From NCBI GenBank assembly GCA_029245395.1, contig JAQWPL010000029.1:372001-436000 (forward strand): a stretch of DNA of 64,000 bases, written 5' to 3'. Made by a program: the position numbers and the translations under genes. Positions 52,001 through 62,674 of this stretch are shown here, piece after piece. This DNA comes from Gammaproteobacteria bacterium. GTDB taxonomy: Bacteria > Pseudomonadota > Gammaproteobacteria > Pseudomonadales > Pseudohongiellaceae. The first letter of the stretch is position 1, and every line of letters starts with the position of its first letter. Below the pieces are notes generated by a model. It saw only the letters and a program-made list of their open reading frames with translations, made no database searches and was not told the origin of the DNA.

Positions 52001-53392
52001 TTACTTAAAATTCTTTTTCGCAGTAGCGATTGCCTGACTGACCTGTTCTGATGCAGTGCCGCCTATATGATTGCGGGCTGCCAGAGATCCTTCTACAGTA
52101 AGCACAGCAAAAACATCATCCTCGATGTCAGATGAAAAGTTCTGTAGCTCGGCCAGAGTCATCTCGCTCAGATCTTTGCCCTCGATAATCCCGAAAGCCA
52201 CAGCTTTACCTACAACTTCGTGGGCGTCTCGGAATGCCGTGCCTTTTCTGACCAGGTAATCTGCCAGATCGGTGGCTGTTGAAAAGCCTTTCAGTGCGGC
52301 GTCACGCATATTGCAACCCTTGGACTTGATTGCGGGAATCATGTTGGCAAAGGCTTTGAGGCAGTCGTTTACAGTGTCCAGTGTGTCGAATAAGGGTTCT
52401 TTGTCTTCTTGATTGTCTTTGTTGTAAGCAAGCGGCTGGGCTTTCATTAGAGTTAACAAAGAAACAAGGTGGCCGTATACACGACCTGTTTTTCCACGTA
52501 CTAACTCCGGGACATCAGGGTTTTTCTTCTGCGGCATGATGGAAGAGCCGGTACAAAACCTGTCAGGCAGTTCTATGAAATCAAACTGTGCCGATGTCCA
52601 GATAACAAGCTCTTCCGAAATTCTGGACAGGTGTGTCATCACCAAACTGGCGGCCGCGCAAAACTCAATAGCGAAATCACGATCACTTACAGCATCCAGA
52701 GAATTAGCCGCGGGCTTGTCAAAACCAAGCAGTTCAGCAGTCATGTGCCTGTCTACAGGAAAAGCAGTGCCTGCCAGGGCAGCAGCACCCAACGGGCAAA
52801 TATTTACTCGTTTTCGGCAATCCTGCATGCGCTCATAATCTCGCTGTAGCATTTCGTACCAGGCCATCAGGTGGTGGGCAAAACTGATGGGCTGCGCAGT
52901 TTGCAAATGGGTGAAGCCAGGCATAATGGTTTCAGTTTCGTTCTCCGCCAGATTGACGATGCCTTTCTGAACCTGTCTGATAGCTTCACTAAGAGAGTCG
53001 ATTTCACTACGCAGGTACAATCTAATATCAGTAGCAACCTGATCGTTTCTCGATCTTCCTGTATGCAGTTTTTTGCCGACGTCACCTATTTTTGCAATCA
53101 GTGCAGATTCGATATTCATGTGCACATCTTCAAGGCTGATAGACCATTCAAAGTCACCAGAGGTGATTTCATCCCTGATAGCTTCCAGCCCTTTGACAAT
53201 CTGAGTGGCTTCTTCCTTGCTGAGAATGCCTGTGTTGCCAAGCATGGTGGCATGAGCAATTGAGCCGGCAATATCTACCTGATACAGGCGCTGGTCAAAA
53301 CTGACAGACGCGGTAAACCGTTCCACGAAAGCATCAGTGGGTTCAGAAAAGCGCCCGCCCCAAGGCTTGTCAGTCTGCTTGTCCTGGCTCAT
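52001..53392 (-). CDS. argH: Argininosuccinate lyase
   Basis: ArgH cleaves argininosuccinate to arginine and fumarate, the last step of arginine synthesis. The 463-residue fumarase/aspartase-superfamily enzyme has [45 protein letters not shown] and the signature loop [12 protein letters not shown] (about 284) with catalytic Ser. Divergent from hemC, with a 177-bp gap containing a TATAAT; the algZ-algR pair that separates argH and hemC in Pseudomonas is missing. Confidence 0.96.
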   Translation of the reverse strand: MSQDKQTDKPWGGRFSEPTDAFVERFTASVSFDQRLYQVDIAGSIAHATMLGNTGILSKEEATQIVKGLEAIRDEITSGDFEWSISLEDVHMNIESALIAKIGDVGKKLHTGRSRNDQVATDIRLYLRSEIDSLSEAIRQVQKGIVNLAENETETIMPGFTHLQTAQPISFAHHLMAWYEMLQRDYERMQDCRKRVNICPLGAAALAGTAFPVDRHMTAELLGFDKPAANSLDAVSDRDFAIEFCAAASLVMTHLSRISEELVIWTSAQFDFIELPDRFCTGSSIMPQKKNPDVPELVRGKTGRVYGHLVSLLTLMKAQPLAYNKDNQEDKEPLFDTLDTVNDCLKAFANMIPAIKSKGCNMRDAALKGFSTATDLADYLVRKGTAFRDAHEVVGKAVAFGIIEGKDLSEMTLAELQNFSSDIEDDVFAVLTVEGSLAARNHIGGTASEQVSQAIATAKKNFK

Positions 53393-53433
53393 TTCAGTTC
53401 AAATCAATAGGTAGCGTAAAAAGAGAAGCGGCG

Positions 53434-53439
53434 ATTATA
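53434..53439 (-). promoter_or_regulatory. Candidate -10 box for argH
   Basis: TATAAT followed by CGCCGC on the minus strand, 41 bases before the argH ATG. It has the same form as the lptM and coaD boxes. No operator palindrome for an arginine repressor is obvious nearby. Confidence 0.35.
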
Positions 53440-53569
53440 GCAACCTGACCCGTCTATGGGGTAGCTTCGGTATTGATAACGGGTAAAATAGTCGGACTCT
53501 CCCGTAAAACTGATTTGCGGTATCACACCGGCAAAGAATGCCCTAATTCAGGTAAGTTCAATAAGTAGT

Positions 53570-54511
53570 ATGAGTAAGGATATTCTTCGCATTGCTACCC
53601 GAGAAAGTCCATTAGCTATGTGGCAGGCGGAGTATGTCAGTCGGGCTTTGCAGCAATGTCACCCCGAACTGGACATAACACTTCTTCCCATGACCACTCG
53701 CGGCGACCAGATACTCGATGCACCACTGGCCAAAATTGGCGGCAAGGGCCTGTTCATGAAAGAGCTGGAAACAGCAATTCTTGAAGACAGGGCCGATATC
53801 GCCGTGCACTCCATGAAAGATGTCCCAATGATTTTTCCCGAGGGTTTGCAACTGGCAGTGATATGCAAACGGGAGGATTTCAGGGATGCTTTTGTCTCTA
53901 ATGAATTTGGCGCGATAGATGAGTTGCCGGAAGCAGCCATAGTTGGCAGTTCCAGTTTACGCAGGCAGTGCCAGTTGAAAGCCAGGCGACCAGATCTTGA
54001 GATCAGAAATCTGCGCGGTAATGTCAACACGCGGCTGCGTAAACTCGACGAAGGCCAATACAACGCTATTATTCTTGCTGCCGCAGGACTGATCAGGCTG
54101 GATATGAGTCAGAGGATAACGAGTTATCTGGAACCGGAAATTTGCCTGCCTGCAGGTGGGCAAGGTGCTATTGGTGTTGAATGCAGGGCTGGCGATACCG
54201 CTGTCATGGAGTTGCTGAAGCCATTGGAACACAGGGACACCTCGCTGTGTGTCAGAGCCGAGAGGGCAATGAATACGCGCCTGAATGGCGGCTGCCAGGT
54301 ACCTATTGCCTGCCTGGCTCAGTTGCAAGGACAAGAAGAAACTGAACAAATCTACATTCGAGGACTTGTTGGTGAGCCTGACGGGTCCCGACTTTTATTT
54401 AGTGAGCAATCCGGGCCATCCAGGCAAGGTGAAGCACTTGGTGAGCTGGTAGCCGATGAGCTTCTTAATCAGGGCGCGGATGAAATCCTGGCGAAACTGG
54501 ATGAATCCTGA
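53570..54511 (+). CDS. hemC: Porphobilinogen deaminase (hydroxymethylbilane synthase)
   Basis: HemC polymerises four porphobilinogens to hydroxymethylbilane. The 313-residue protein has the opening [15 protein letters not shown], the substrate-binding [13 protein letters not shown] and SMKDVP with catalytic Asp, [14 protein letters not shown], and the dipyrromethane cofactor Cys at about 242 ([12 protein letters not shown]). First of hemC-hemD-hemX-hemY; hemD starts 24 bases later. Divergent from argH. Confidence 0.97.
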   Translation: MSKDILRIATRESPLAMWQAEYVSRALQQCHPELDITLLPMTTRGDQILDAPLAKIGGKGLFMKELETAILEDRADIAVHSMKDVPMIFPEGLQLAVICKREDFRDAFVSNEFGAIDELPEAAIVGSSSLRRQCQLKARRPDLEIRNLRGNVNTRLRKLDEGQYNAIILAAAGLIRLDMSQRITSYLEPEICLPAGGQGAIGVECRAGDTAVMELLKPLEHRDTSLCVRAERAMNTRLNGGCQVPIACLAQLQGQEETEQIYIRGLVGEPDGSRLLFSEQSGPSRQGEALGELVADELLNQGADEILAKLDES

Positions 54512-54535
54512 AATTTCCTAGTTGGATGCCATTGT

Positions 54536-55288
54536 ATGCTTGAAGGTAAAACAATCTGGCTTACACGCCCCGCAGGACAGGCTGATAGCCTGACTGCAGC
54601 CCTTGAAGAAAAAAAAGCAAAAGTCAGATCACTGCCTATGTTGGCAATAGAACCTCTGGCTTTGGATGAATCCATCAAGGCTAAAATTCTGGAGCTGGAC
54701 CAATACGATCTGTTGTTTTTCATCAGCACCAATGCAGCTAGCCTTGGTATGGCACTGATCCAGGATTACTGGCCCCAGTTTCCAGTTCGGCTTGCAGTTT
54801 ATGCTGTGGGACCAACTACGGCGGCGGTTTTAGAAAGCTTTGATGTCGCAGCAGAATATCCAGCAGAGCTCATGAGTAGCGAAGCCCTTCTGGCGCTTGA
54901 GTCACTGTCTGACATTGAGCATAAAAAGGCGCTGATTGTTCGTGGTGTAAATGGACGAGAACTACTCGCTGAATCACTCGGTAGTCGTGGTGCCAGGGTG
55001 GAATATCTGGAAATCTATCGGCGAGTTTGCCCAGATTATGAGCCCGGGGTTCTGGGTCAGGTTTATAAAAACGCATCCCCTGATGCCGTAGTGGTGACCA
55101 GCGCGGAAGCATTGGCAAATTTCACAGTATTACTGCAGCGTGATGGATTAACTCCTTCATCCATGCCTGTTTATGTTTCTTCGTCCAGGCTGGCTGATCT
55201 TGCCGGGGAGTTGGAATTCACACAAATGATTACCATGTCAGGCGCAGACGATAAGGCTATAATCGAAAGCATTGAAGAAAACCTTTAA
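54536..55288 (+). CDS. hemD: Uroporphyrinogen-III synthase
   Basis: HemD closes hydroxymethylbilane to uroporphyrinogen III with inversion of ring D. Family sequence is poorly conserved; the 250-residue product shows IWLTRPAGQADSLTAALE, FFISTNAASLG, VGPTTAAVL and ALIVRGVNGRELLAESLGSR, and the later DAVVVTSAEALANF, matching the two-domain fold. Position between hemC and hemX makes the call firm. Confidence 0.93.
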   Translation: MLEGKTIWLTRPAGQADSLTAALEEKKAKVRSLPMLAIEPLALDESIKAKILELDQYDLLFFISTNAASLGMALIQDYWPQFPVRLAVYAVGPTTAAVLESFDVAAEYPAELMSSEALLALESLSDIEHKKALIVRGVNGRELLAESLGSRGARVEYLEIYRRVCPDYEPGVLGQVYKNASPDAVVVTSAEALANFTVLLQRDGLTPSSMPVYVSSSRLADLAGELEFTQMITMSGADDKAIIESIEENL

Positions 55289-55321
55289 CAGCTGCGCTTA
55301 AAAACTGGTTACTGACACCAA

Positions 55322-56455
55322 ATGGCCGGATCAAAAGAAATATTAAAAGAAACACCTGTCGATCATTCCGCTAATAAGGAATTCGCAAATCCCAAGAGCA
55401 AGGGTGCGATTTTTATAGATTTATTTTTTAACTTTGTTCTTGTTTTAAGTATTTGCTTCATTGGCTATATGGTCTACGAACAGGATAAGGCTGTAGGCGT
55501 ATTATTCGATCAGCAAAATGCGCTCAACGGGCAGCGAAACGAAGCTGGTGAACGCATCAACCAGCTACAGACATTAGTTCGCAACCTGGAAACTTCTCTG
55601 ACGCAAACCCGACAGGAGTCCAGTAATTTTATCCAGGAGCAAGCTGCAGCAATCAGCCGCCTTGAGAATGAGCTTGTCAGTACGCGACTAAGGATTACTA
55701 CCAATAACCCAGGAGCAAGTCAGGAGTGGCTGTTGGCTGAAGCTGCTTCATTGTTGCGGCTGGCTCAACAACATCTTGTGGTAAATCAGAGTATTCGTAC
55801 TGCCCAGGCTTTATTTATTGCAGCAGACGATGTTCTGAAACAAATCGATGATCCTGCAATATTTTCTGTCCGGGAAATTCTTGCCGGAGAGTTGGCATCC
55901 ATTCGTGCAATCTCTGAGGTGGATGTCCAGGAAATTTATCTGAACCTGGGTGCGGTTGCGGAACAAGCACTGACATTGCAGATGGATAATGATCTGGCAA
56001 CGCAGATAGAGAGCGGTGACCGGGTTAATTTTTCTGATAATAATGTGGAGCAAGATGACAGTGGCATGCTCTCCGCATTTTTTAACAAAATACGACAGAC
56101 ACTGGATGATTATTTTGTGGTTAGACGCAGGGATGTGCCGATACAACCTTTAATGACACCAGGCCAGGAAGCAGCCTTGGCGCAAACCATTCAACTCCAA
56201 ATAGAACAGGGCAGAACAGCTTTGCTCAAAGGTGAGCAGGAAGTTTATGCGTCCAGCCTTGGAAAGGCGTCTCAAAATATAGACAGGTTTCTGGTCGGAG
56301 ATGAGGCTGTGAAAGAGGCGCTGCTTACCACTCTTGGAGACTTGAGTCGGCGTCGTGTCGTGTCAGAAGCGCCACCTCTCAACAGGTCGCGAGCAGCACT
56401 TGAAGAAATTCTATCCATCCGGACACTTCCTGCGCAGCAAGCAGGTCAGCAATGA
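55322..56455 (+). CDS. hemX: HemX, uroporphyrinogen-III C-methyltransferase-like membrane protein
   Basis: A 377-residue inner-membrane protein with one N-terminal helix (IDLFFNFVLVLSICFIGYMV), a coiled-coil stretch (about 60-120, INQLQTLVRNLETSLTQTRQ) and a helical C-terminal domain (WLLAEAASLLRLAQQHLVV). HemX has no SAM-binding motif despite its annotation, and its role in heme synthesis is unproven. It lies between hemD and hemY and overlaps hemY's start by ATGA. Confidence 0.93.
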   Translation: MAGSKEILKETPVDHSANKEFANPKSKGAIFIDLFFNFVLVLSICFIGYMVYEQDKAVGVLFDQQNALNGQRNEAGERINQLQTLVRNLETSLTQTRQESSNFIQEQAAAISRLENELVSTRLRITTNNPGASQEWLLAEAASLLRLAQQHLVVNQSIRTAQALFIAADDVLKQIDDPAIFSVREILAGELASIRAISEVDVQEIYLNLGAVAEQALTLQMDNDLATQIESGDRVNFSDNNVEQDDSGMLSAFFNKIRQTLDDYFVVRRRDVPIQPLMTPGQEAALAQTIQLQIEQGRTALLKGEQEVYASSLGKASQNIDRFLVGDEAVKEALLTTLGDLSRRRVVSEAPPLNRSRAALEEILSIRTLPAQQAGQQ

Positions 56456-57684
56456 TCAGAGTATTTATTTATAGCCTCCTGGCCCTTGGTGTTGGAGCCT
56501 GGCTTTTCAGCGTACTTGGCGATAACCCTGGCTATGTCCTGGTTTCCTTTGGTAGCTGGTCTTTGGAAACAACGCTGGTAGCCATGGTGTTATTCCTGCT
56601 GCTTTTGCTCGTTTTAATTTACGGCTTGATTCATCTTGCAAGCAAGCTCAATCCATTAGGCCTTTTCCGGGGCAATTCCTTTCTGGGCGCATCCAGACGC
56701 AGGAAAAAAGCAGCACAAGCCAGTGAAGAAGGGTTACGGCTACTGCTTCTTGGGCACTGGCAAGATGCCTACAAATTGCTCGTGGAAAATGCAGATCGTG
56801 TTGAAAGTCCTGTATTTAATTTGCTGGCTGCTAGTCTGGCCGCCTGGCAACGTGGCGATAACTCATCAACGAACTATTGCCTTGAACAGGCTGTTCTCAA
56901 ATCACAAGGAGGTAAGCCGGGCATCAAATCGTTAAAGGCCTTGTTGGAATATCGTTCTGGAAAAATTGAACAAAGCCTGGCGATACTTCTAGCTCTGGAT
57001 AAGGAAGTGCCAGGTAGTCCTTATGTACTGAATCTGACGAAAACTATTTTCCAATCGGTTGATGACTGGGAGAAACTGAATGCGCTTTTACCGGAACTGG
57101 AAAAGTATAAGGTAATAAAAAGTGATGAACTGATACAGCTCAGGGAAACTATTGCATCCGAAAAAATACGTTCTATTACTACCGAAACCGGTGGCGCCGC
57201 GGCCCTTATCAGACAATGGGAGAACACAGATAAAAAGGTCAGGAAGGGAGAAGAAATAACGCTGGCTTATTTACACAAGCTGCTCGAATTTTCTCAAGAC
57301 GATGAAGCGCTGACTACGGCTTCGGTTTTCCTGAAAAACCAGTGGAGCGACAGAGTAGTTCTGCTAACTGGCTATATTGATGCCCCGGATTCAGGACAAT
57401 TGCTGGTCTTGCTGGAGAAGTGGCTGAAGTCCAGGCCCAACAATAGCCCGCTCATGCTAAGTCTTGGTCGTGCCAGTTTAAGAAACAGACTGTGGGGCAA
57501 GGCCAGGGAATACTTTGAGAGCACCTTGAGATTTTCAAAAAGTAGAGAATTGTCAGCAGAAGCCAATGCTGAACTGGCGCGATTGCTTGATCATATGGGC
57601 GAGCATGCACAGAGCGCCACTCTTTATGGTAAAGCCATGGAGCAACTTGACCACAAACTACCTGATCTACCGATGCCGGATTGA
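56452..57684 (+). CDS. hemY: HemY, TPR membrane protein of heme biosynthesis
   Basis: A 410-residue membrane-anchored TPR protein. Two N-terminal helices (VFIYSLLALGVGAWLFSVLG and LVAMVLFLLLLLVLIYGLI) are followed by the HemY N-domain (RGNSFLGASRRRKKAAQASE) and several TPR-like helix pairs, LLLLGHWQDAYKLL and ARLLDHMGEHAQSATLYGKA at the C-terminus. The gammaproteobacterial HemY is unrelated to the Bacillus protoporphyrinogen oxidase of the same name; role unclear. The operon ends here, and the 100-bp repeat follows 16 bases later. Confidence 0.94.
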   Translation: MIRVFIYSLLALGVGAWLFSVLGDNPGYVLVSFGSWSLETTLVAMVLFLLLLLVLIYGLIHLASKLNPLGLFRGNSFLGASRRRKKAAQASEEGLRLLLLGHWQDAYKLLVENADRVESPVFNLLAASLAAWQRGDNSSTNYCLEQAVLKSQGGKPGIKSLKALLEYRSGKIEQSLAILLALDKEVPGSPYVLNLTKTIFQSVDDWEKLNALLPELEKYKVIKSDELIQLRETIASEKIRSITTETGGAAALIRQWENTDKKVRKGEEITLAYLHKLLEFSQDDEALTTASVFLKNQWSDRVVLLTGYIDAPDSGQLLVLLEKWLKSRPNNSPLMLSLGRASLRNRLWGKAREYFESTLRFSKSRELSAEANAELARLLDHMGEHAQSATLYGKAMEQLDHKLPDLPMPD

Positions 57685-57700
57685 TGCTTTTCATCAATCC

Positions 57701-57800
57701 ACGGGACAGATTTTGGTCAAGTTCAGGTATGGTTTCTAGTTGAATGTATTGCTGTAAGAAATGTTCAATACCAAGCCGCTCAATATAATCTGTCCCTGTT
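57701..57800. repeat. 100-bp element with GGGACAGAYT-type inverted ends, copy 2
   Basis: Starts ACGGGACAGATTTTGGTC and ends AATCTGTCCCTGTT: ten-base perfect inverted ends (GGGACAGATT / AATCTGTCCC). It matches copy 1 (39644-39743) at both ends and in length but differs in the middle. It lies between the convergent hemY and ubiD genes, 16 bases from one stop and 3 bases from the other. REP-like or MITE-like; no transposase is encoded. Confidence 0.7.
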
Positions 57801-57803
57801 TAA

Positions 57804-59273
57804 TCAAATCCCCAACTCATCCCACAAGTCATCAATCTTTTTAACCACCTCGTCTGACATACTGATAGGCCGACCCCATTCGCGAGTAGATTCAGCAGAA
57901 AATTTTGTTGTGGCATCGAAGCCTATTTTTGAACCCAGGCCTGACACTGGTGATGCAAAATCCAGGTAATCGATAGGCGTGTTTTCAATAATGACCGTGT
58001 CCCTTGCGGGGTCCATACGTGTAGTAATAGCCCAGATCACATCCTCCCAGTTGCGGACATCAACATCATCATCAGTCACAATAATGAATTTGGTATACAT
58101 AAACTGGCGTAAAAAAGACCAGACTCCCATCATCACGCGTTTTGCATGTCCGGGATATTGCTTTTTCATGCTTACTACTGCCATGCGGTAAGAGCAGCCT
58201 TCAGGGGGCAGATAGAAATCCACGATTTCTGGAAATTGTTTCTGGAGTATAGGAATGAACACTTCGTTCAGCGCGACACCTAGTACTGCAGGCTCATCGG
58301 GTGGTCTACCCGTGTAGGTGCTGTGGTAAACAGGATTTTTGCGGTGAGTGATACGGGTAACAGTAAATACCGGAAATGTTTCTACTTCATTATAGTAGCC
58401 GGTGTGATCCCCGAATGGTCCTTCCTCTGCCATCTCGTCAGGTACAATTTCGCCCTCCAGAACAAATTCAGCCGATGCGGGAACTTGCAGGTCATTACCC
58501 AGTGATTTTGCCACTTCGGTTTTACCTCCACGGAGCAGGCCCGCAAAGGCGTATTCTGAAAGAGTGTCTGGTACCGGGGTGACCGTCGCAAGAATAGTTG
58601 CCGGATCAGCGCCGATGGCAACAGAAACTGGAAAAGGTTTTCCGGGATGTTTTTCTTTCCATTCCCGAAAATCCAGTGCACCGCCACGTTGGGCAAGCCA
58701 GCGCATAATCAGTTTATTTTTGCCGATAAGCTGCATTCTATAAATGCCAAGATTCTGACGATCCTTGTTTGGCCCTTTGGTAATTACCAGAGGCCAGGTA
58801 ATCAAAGGTCCTATATCATCAGGCCAGCAGGTCTGTATTGGCAGAGTGGTGAGGTCAACATCGTCACCCTCGATAACCACCTCCTGACAAAGCGGCTTCT
58901 TAACTTCTTTCGGTGACAAGTACAGCGCGTTTTTAAATTTTGGCGCTTTTTCCAGAAGATCTTTCCATCCCGCTGGAGGTTCAGGCTCCTTCAGAAAAGC
59001 CAGTAATTTACCCACTTCTCTAAGCGATGCCACGTCATCCTGGCCCATGGCCATGGCTACCCGTTTTGGCGTACCAAACAAGTTGCCAAGCACAGGAATT
59101 GAATAACCTTTGGGATTTTCGAATAACAGGGCGGGACCCTGTTGCTTTAGTGTGCGGTCACAGATTTCTGTGATTTCAAGATAGGGATCAACTTCGGTTG
59201 TTATGCGTTTCAGTTCACCTGCATTCTCCAGAGTCTGAATGAATTCACGCAAATCCCGGAATTGAGTCATCAA
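57804..59273 (-). CDS. ubiD: 4-hydroxy-3-polyprenylbenzoate decarboxylase
   Basis: UbiD decarboxylates the polyprenyl-hydroxybenzoate intermediate in ubiquinone synthesis, with prenylated FMN made by UbiX. The 489-residue protein has [40 protein letters not shown], the prFMN/metal region [20 protein letters not shown] with the family Arg, [11 protein letters not shown] (about 272, with the catalytic Glu region) and [16 protein letters not shown]. Length is that of E. coli UbiD (497). It follows rho by 82 bases on the same strand. Confidence 0.96.
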   Translation of the reverse strand: MMTQFRDLREFIQTLENAGELKRITTEVDPYLEITEICDRTLKQQGPALLFENPKGYSIPVLGNLFGTPKRVAMAMGQDDVASLREVGKLLAFLKEPEPPAGWKDLLEKAPKFKNALYLSPKEVKKPLCQEVVIEGDDVDLTTLPIQTCWPDDIGPLITWPLVITKGPNKDRQNLGIYRMQLIGKNKLIMRWLAQRGGALDFREWKEKHPGKPFPVSVAIGADPATILATVTPVPDTLSEYAFAGLLRGGKTEVAKSLGNDLQVPASAEFVLEGEIVPDEMAEEGPFGDHTGYYNEVETFPVFTVTRITHRKNPVYHSTYTGRPPDEPAVLGVALNEVFIPILQKQFPEIVDFYLPPEGCSYRMAVVSMKKQYPGHAKRVMMGVWSFLRQFMYTKFIIVTDDDVDVRNWEDVIWAITTRMDPARDTVIIENTPIDYLDFASPVSGLGSKIGFDATTKFSAESTREWGRPISMSDEVVKKIDDLWDELGI

Positions 59274-59355
59274 AAATCCTACCGATGGTGATGAAAGAGG
59301 TGAAGGGAGATCACCTGTACCAAAAACTCATTATTTTCTCTGGATACTTACGTTT

Positions 59356-60615
59356 TTATTTACGCTTCATAGCCTTGAAAAATTCGTCATTGGTCTTGGT
59401 GTCTTTCAGTTTGTCGAGAATAAATTCAGTTGCTGGAACGTCTTCCATGGAAGTAAGAAGTTTACGCAGGATCCAGATACGTTGCAGTTCTTCTTCCGTA
59501 GTGAGCAAATCTTCACGACGAGTTCCTGAACGGCGAACATTGATTGCAGGATAAACACGCTTCTCCGCCATTTTGCGGTCAAGGTGTAATTCCATGTTTC
59601 CAGTTCCCTTGAATTCCTCGTAAATAACCTCGTCCATTTTTGAGCCGGTTTCAATCAAGCAGGTTGAAATGATAGTGAGGCTGCCACCTTCTTCCACATT
59701 ACGTGCGGCACCGAAAAAACGTTTTGGTCTTTCCAGAGCATGCGCATCCACACCGCCGGTCAATACTTTACCTGACGAAGGAATAATAGTGTTATAAGCA
59801 CGGGCAAGACGAGTCATGGAGTCGAGCAAAATAATAACGTCTTCTTTGTGCTCTACCAGGCGCTTGGCTTTTTCTATTACCATTTCTGCTACCTGGACAT
59901 GGCGCGATGGTGGCTCATCAAAAGTACTTGCAACCACCTCTCCACGCACAGAGCGTTTCATTTCAGTAACTTCTTCTGGCCTTTCATCGATTAACAAAAC
60001 AATTAATCTGCAGTCCGGGGCGTTTCGGGTAATGGCCTGTGCCATGTTTTGAAGGATCAGGGTTTTGCCGGCTTTCGGAGGTGACACAATTAGTCCGCGC
60101 TGGCCTTTGCCAATCGGGGCAACCAAATCGATTACTCGGGCACTAAGGTCCTCTGAGCTGCCGTTACCAGACTCGAGTATCAATCGTTCATCTGGAAAAA
60201 GTGGAGTGAGGTTTTCAAAAAGGACTTTCTGGCGGGAATTTTCTGGCTTGTCAAAATTGACTTCATTAACCTTGAGAAGAGCAAAGTAACGTTCGCCTTC
60301 TTTTGGGGGGCGAATCTTGCCGGCTATTGTGTCTCCCGTTCTTAAATTGAAGCGCCTGATCTGACTAGGGGAGACATAAATGTCATCTGGTCCTGCCAGG
60401 TAGGATGCATCCGACGAGCGCAGGAATCCAAATCCATCCTGCAATATTTCCAAGACACCATCGCCATAAATATCTTCACCATTTTTCGCATGGCGTTTGA
60501 GCATGTGGAAAATGACATCTTGTTTACGTGTTCTGGAAACATTATCCAGGCCCATTTCATGGGCGGTTTCGAGCAATTCAGAGATAGGTTTAGTTTTAAG
60601 TTCAGAAAGATTCAT
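59356..60615 (-). CDS. rho: Transcription termination factor Rho
   Basis: Rho is the hexameric RNA helicase that ends transcription. The 419-residue protein has the N-terminal RNA-binding OB fold ([17 protein letters not shown], about 57-73), Walker A in [15 protein letters not shown] (about 172-186), Walker [17 protein letters not shown] and the R-loop/Q-loop [17 protein letters not shown]. Length equals E. coli Rho. The 360-base leader between trxA and rho may hold a Rho-autoregulated attenuator, as in E. coli. Confidence 0.97.
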   Translation of the reverse strand: MNLSELKTKPISELLETAHEMGLDNVSRTRKQDVIFHMLKRHAKNGEDIYGDGVLEILQDGFGFLRSSDASYLAGPDDIYVSPSQIRRFNLRTGDTIAGKIRPPKEGERYFALLKVNEVNFDKPENSRQKVLFENLTPLFPDERLILESGNGSSEDLSARVIDLVAPIGKGQRGLIVSPPKAGKTLILQNMAQAITRNAPDCRLIVLLIDERPEEVTEMKRSVRGEVVASTFDEPPSRHVQVAEMVIEKAKRLVEHKEDVIILLDSMTRLARAYNTIIPSSGKVLTGGVDAHALERPKRFFGAARNVEEGGSLTIISTCLIETGSKMDEVIYEEFKGTGNMELHLDRKMAEKRVYPAINVRRSGTRREDLLTTEEELQRIWILRKLLTSMEDVPATEFILDKLKDTKTNDEFFKAMKRK

Positions 60616-60975
60616 GGTGTAAAAATTGGGCTGCTTGAGCGGATTTAGGAGACGAACAGATTGAATCCGTCTGGTTGGGAGTTATTTAGTTTATTTGGTG
60701 AGTAATTGAATAATAATTCAGATCGTTACTTTGATCGTTGTTTTGGTCGTTTTATTGATTGTAGTTTTTGGATTCTGCTCTTGGAAAAGAGGTCGAGGTG
60801 ACGAGCAGGTGGCTAATCTATCACCACAATATAAGAGTGTCCAGAAAAAAATTGGGGTTTTTAACTTATTAATAGCACCCGTAGTATAGGGATTGTAGTG
60901 TTGTCTCCTGGCCAATATCGATAAACGGAGCTTTTAAGATGGCCAGGAGATGAATAAAAATGCGCTAAAGCATTT
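60616..60975. other. rho leader region with a degenerate 12-bp tandem repeat
   Basis: This 360-bp gap between trxA (stop 60976) and rho (start 60615) is AT-rich. At 60721-60769 four loose copies of a 12-base unit occur (GATCGTTACTTT, GATCGTTGTTTT, GGTCGTTTTATT, GATTGTAGTTTTT). On the minus strand these form the end of a 65-codon open frame (60718-60915) finishing in Thr/Lys/Ile repeats. E. coli rho has a leader peptide region; whether this open frame plays that role is unproven. No hairpin with T-run is seen. Confidence 0.45.
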
Positions 60976-61302
60976 TCAGATTGAGCTGTCGATAAATGCA
61001 GCCAGTTGGGATTTTGACAATGCGCCAACTTTTTTGGCTTCCGCCGCACCGTTTTTGAACAGGATCAGTGTTGGAATTCCCTTTACATTGTATTTGGGAG
61101 CGGTGTCTGGATTGGATTCAACATCCAGTTTGACTACTTTAAGTTTGTCCCCATATTCTTCAGCAACTTCGGCCAGTACAGGAGCAATCATTTTGCAGGG
61201 CCCACACCACTCTGCCCAAAAATCCACAAGTACGGGGCCGGTGGCATTCAGGACTTCTTCTTCAAAGTTTTCATCAGTTACATGGGTGAGGTTTTCGCTC
61301 AT
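60976..61302 (-). CDS. trxA: Thioredoxin 1
   Basis: A 108-residue thiol-disulfide reductase. The active site WCGPCK (Cys33/Cys36), the preceding [11 protein letters not shown], the cis-Pro loop [12 protein letters not shown] and the closing LAAFIDS are complete. It reduces ribonucleotide reductase, methionine sulfoxide reductases and others using TrxB electrons. It sits between hemB and rho on the same strand; the trxA-rho order is common in gammaproteobacteria. Confidence 0.97.
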   Translation of the reverse strand: MSENLTHVTDENFEEEVLNATGPVLVDFWAEWCGPCKMIAPVLAEVAEEYGDKLKVVKLDVESNPDTAPKYNVKGIPTLILFKNGAAEAKKVGALSKSQLAAFIDSSI

Positions 61303-61446
61303 CAGGGTTTCCTTGCTGTGGGAATGGGATTAATTATTTTATGGGAACTAATAATAAGGGCAAACTGCCAGTATTCAAGCTCATAGTAGAAAATTTAGCT
61401 GAATAGTTGTGCTGGCTAAGTCGTAATACATTTAAATAGAAACAAA

Positions 61447-62472
<1,026 letters not shown>

Positions 62473-62674
62473 TCAGCTAAACTCAATACTCTTAACACCC
62501 TGAAACAACTCAGGTTGTTAATAAAAAAAAGCGTGAAGGCCGACACTATATAACATAAAACTCCTGACATGTAGCGTGGGAAAAGCAAGGTTGTTAGCAT
62601 TTCCCGGTCAACACTGTGGTCAAGACAAACTACTGGCTCAATATTTAACAAATCAATTAACAAATCATTTCATT

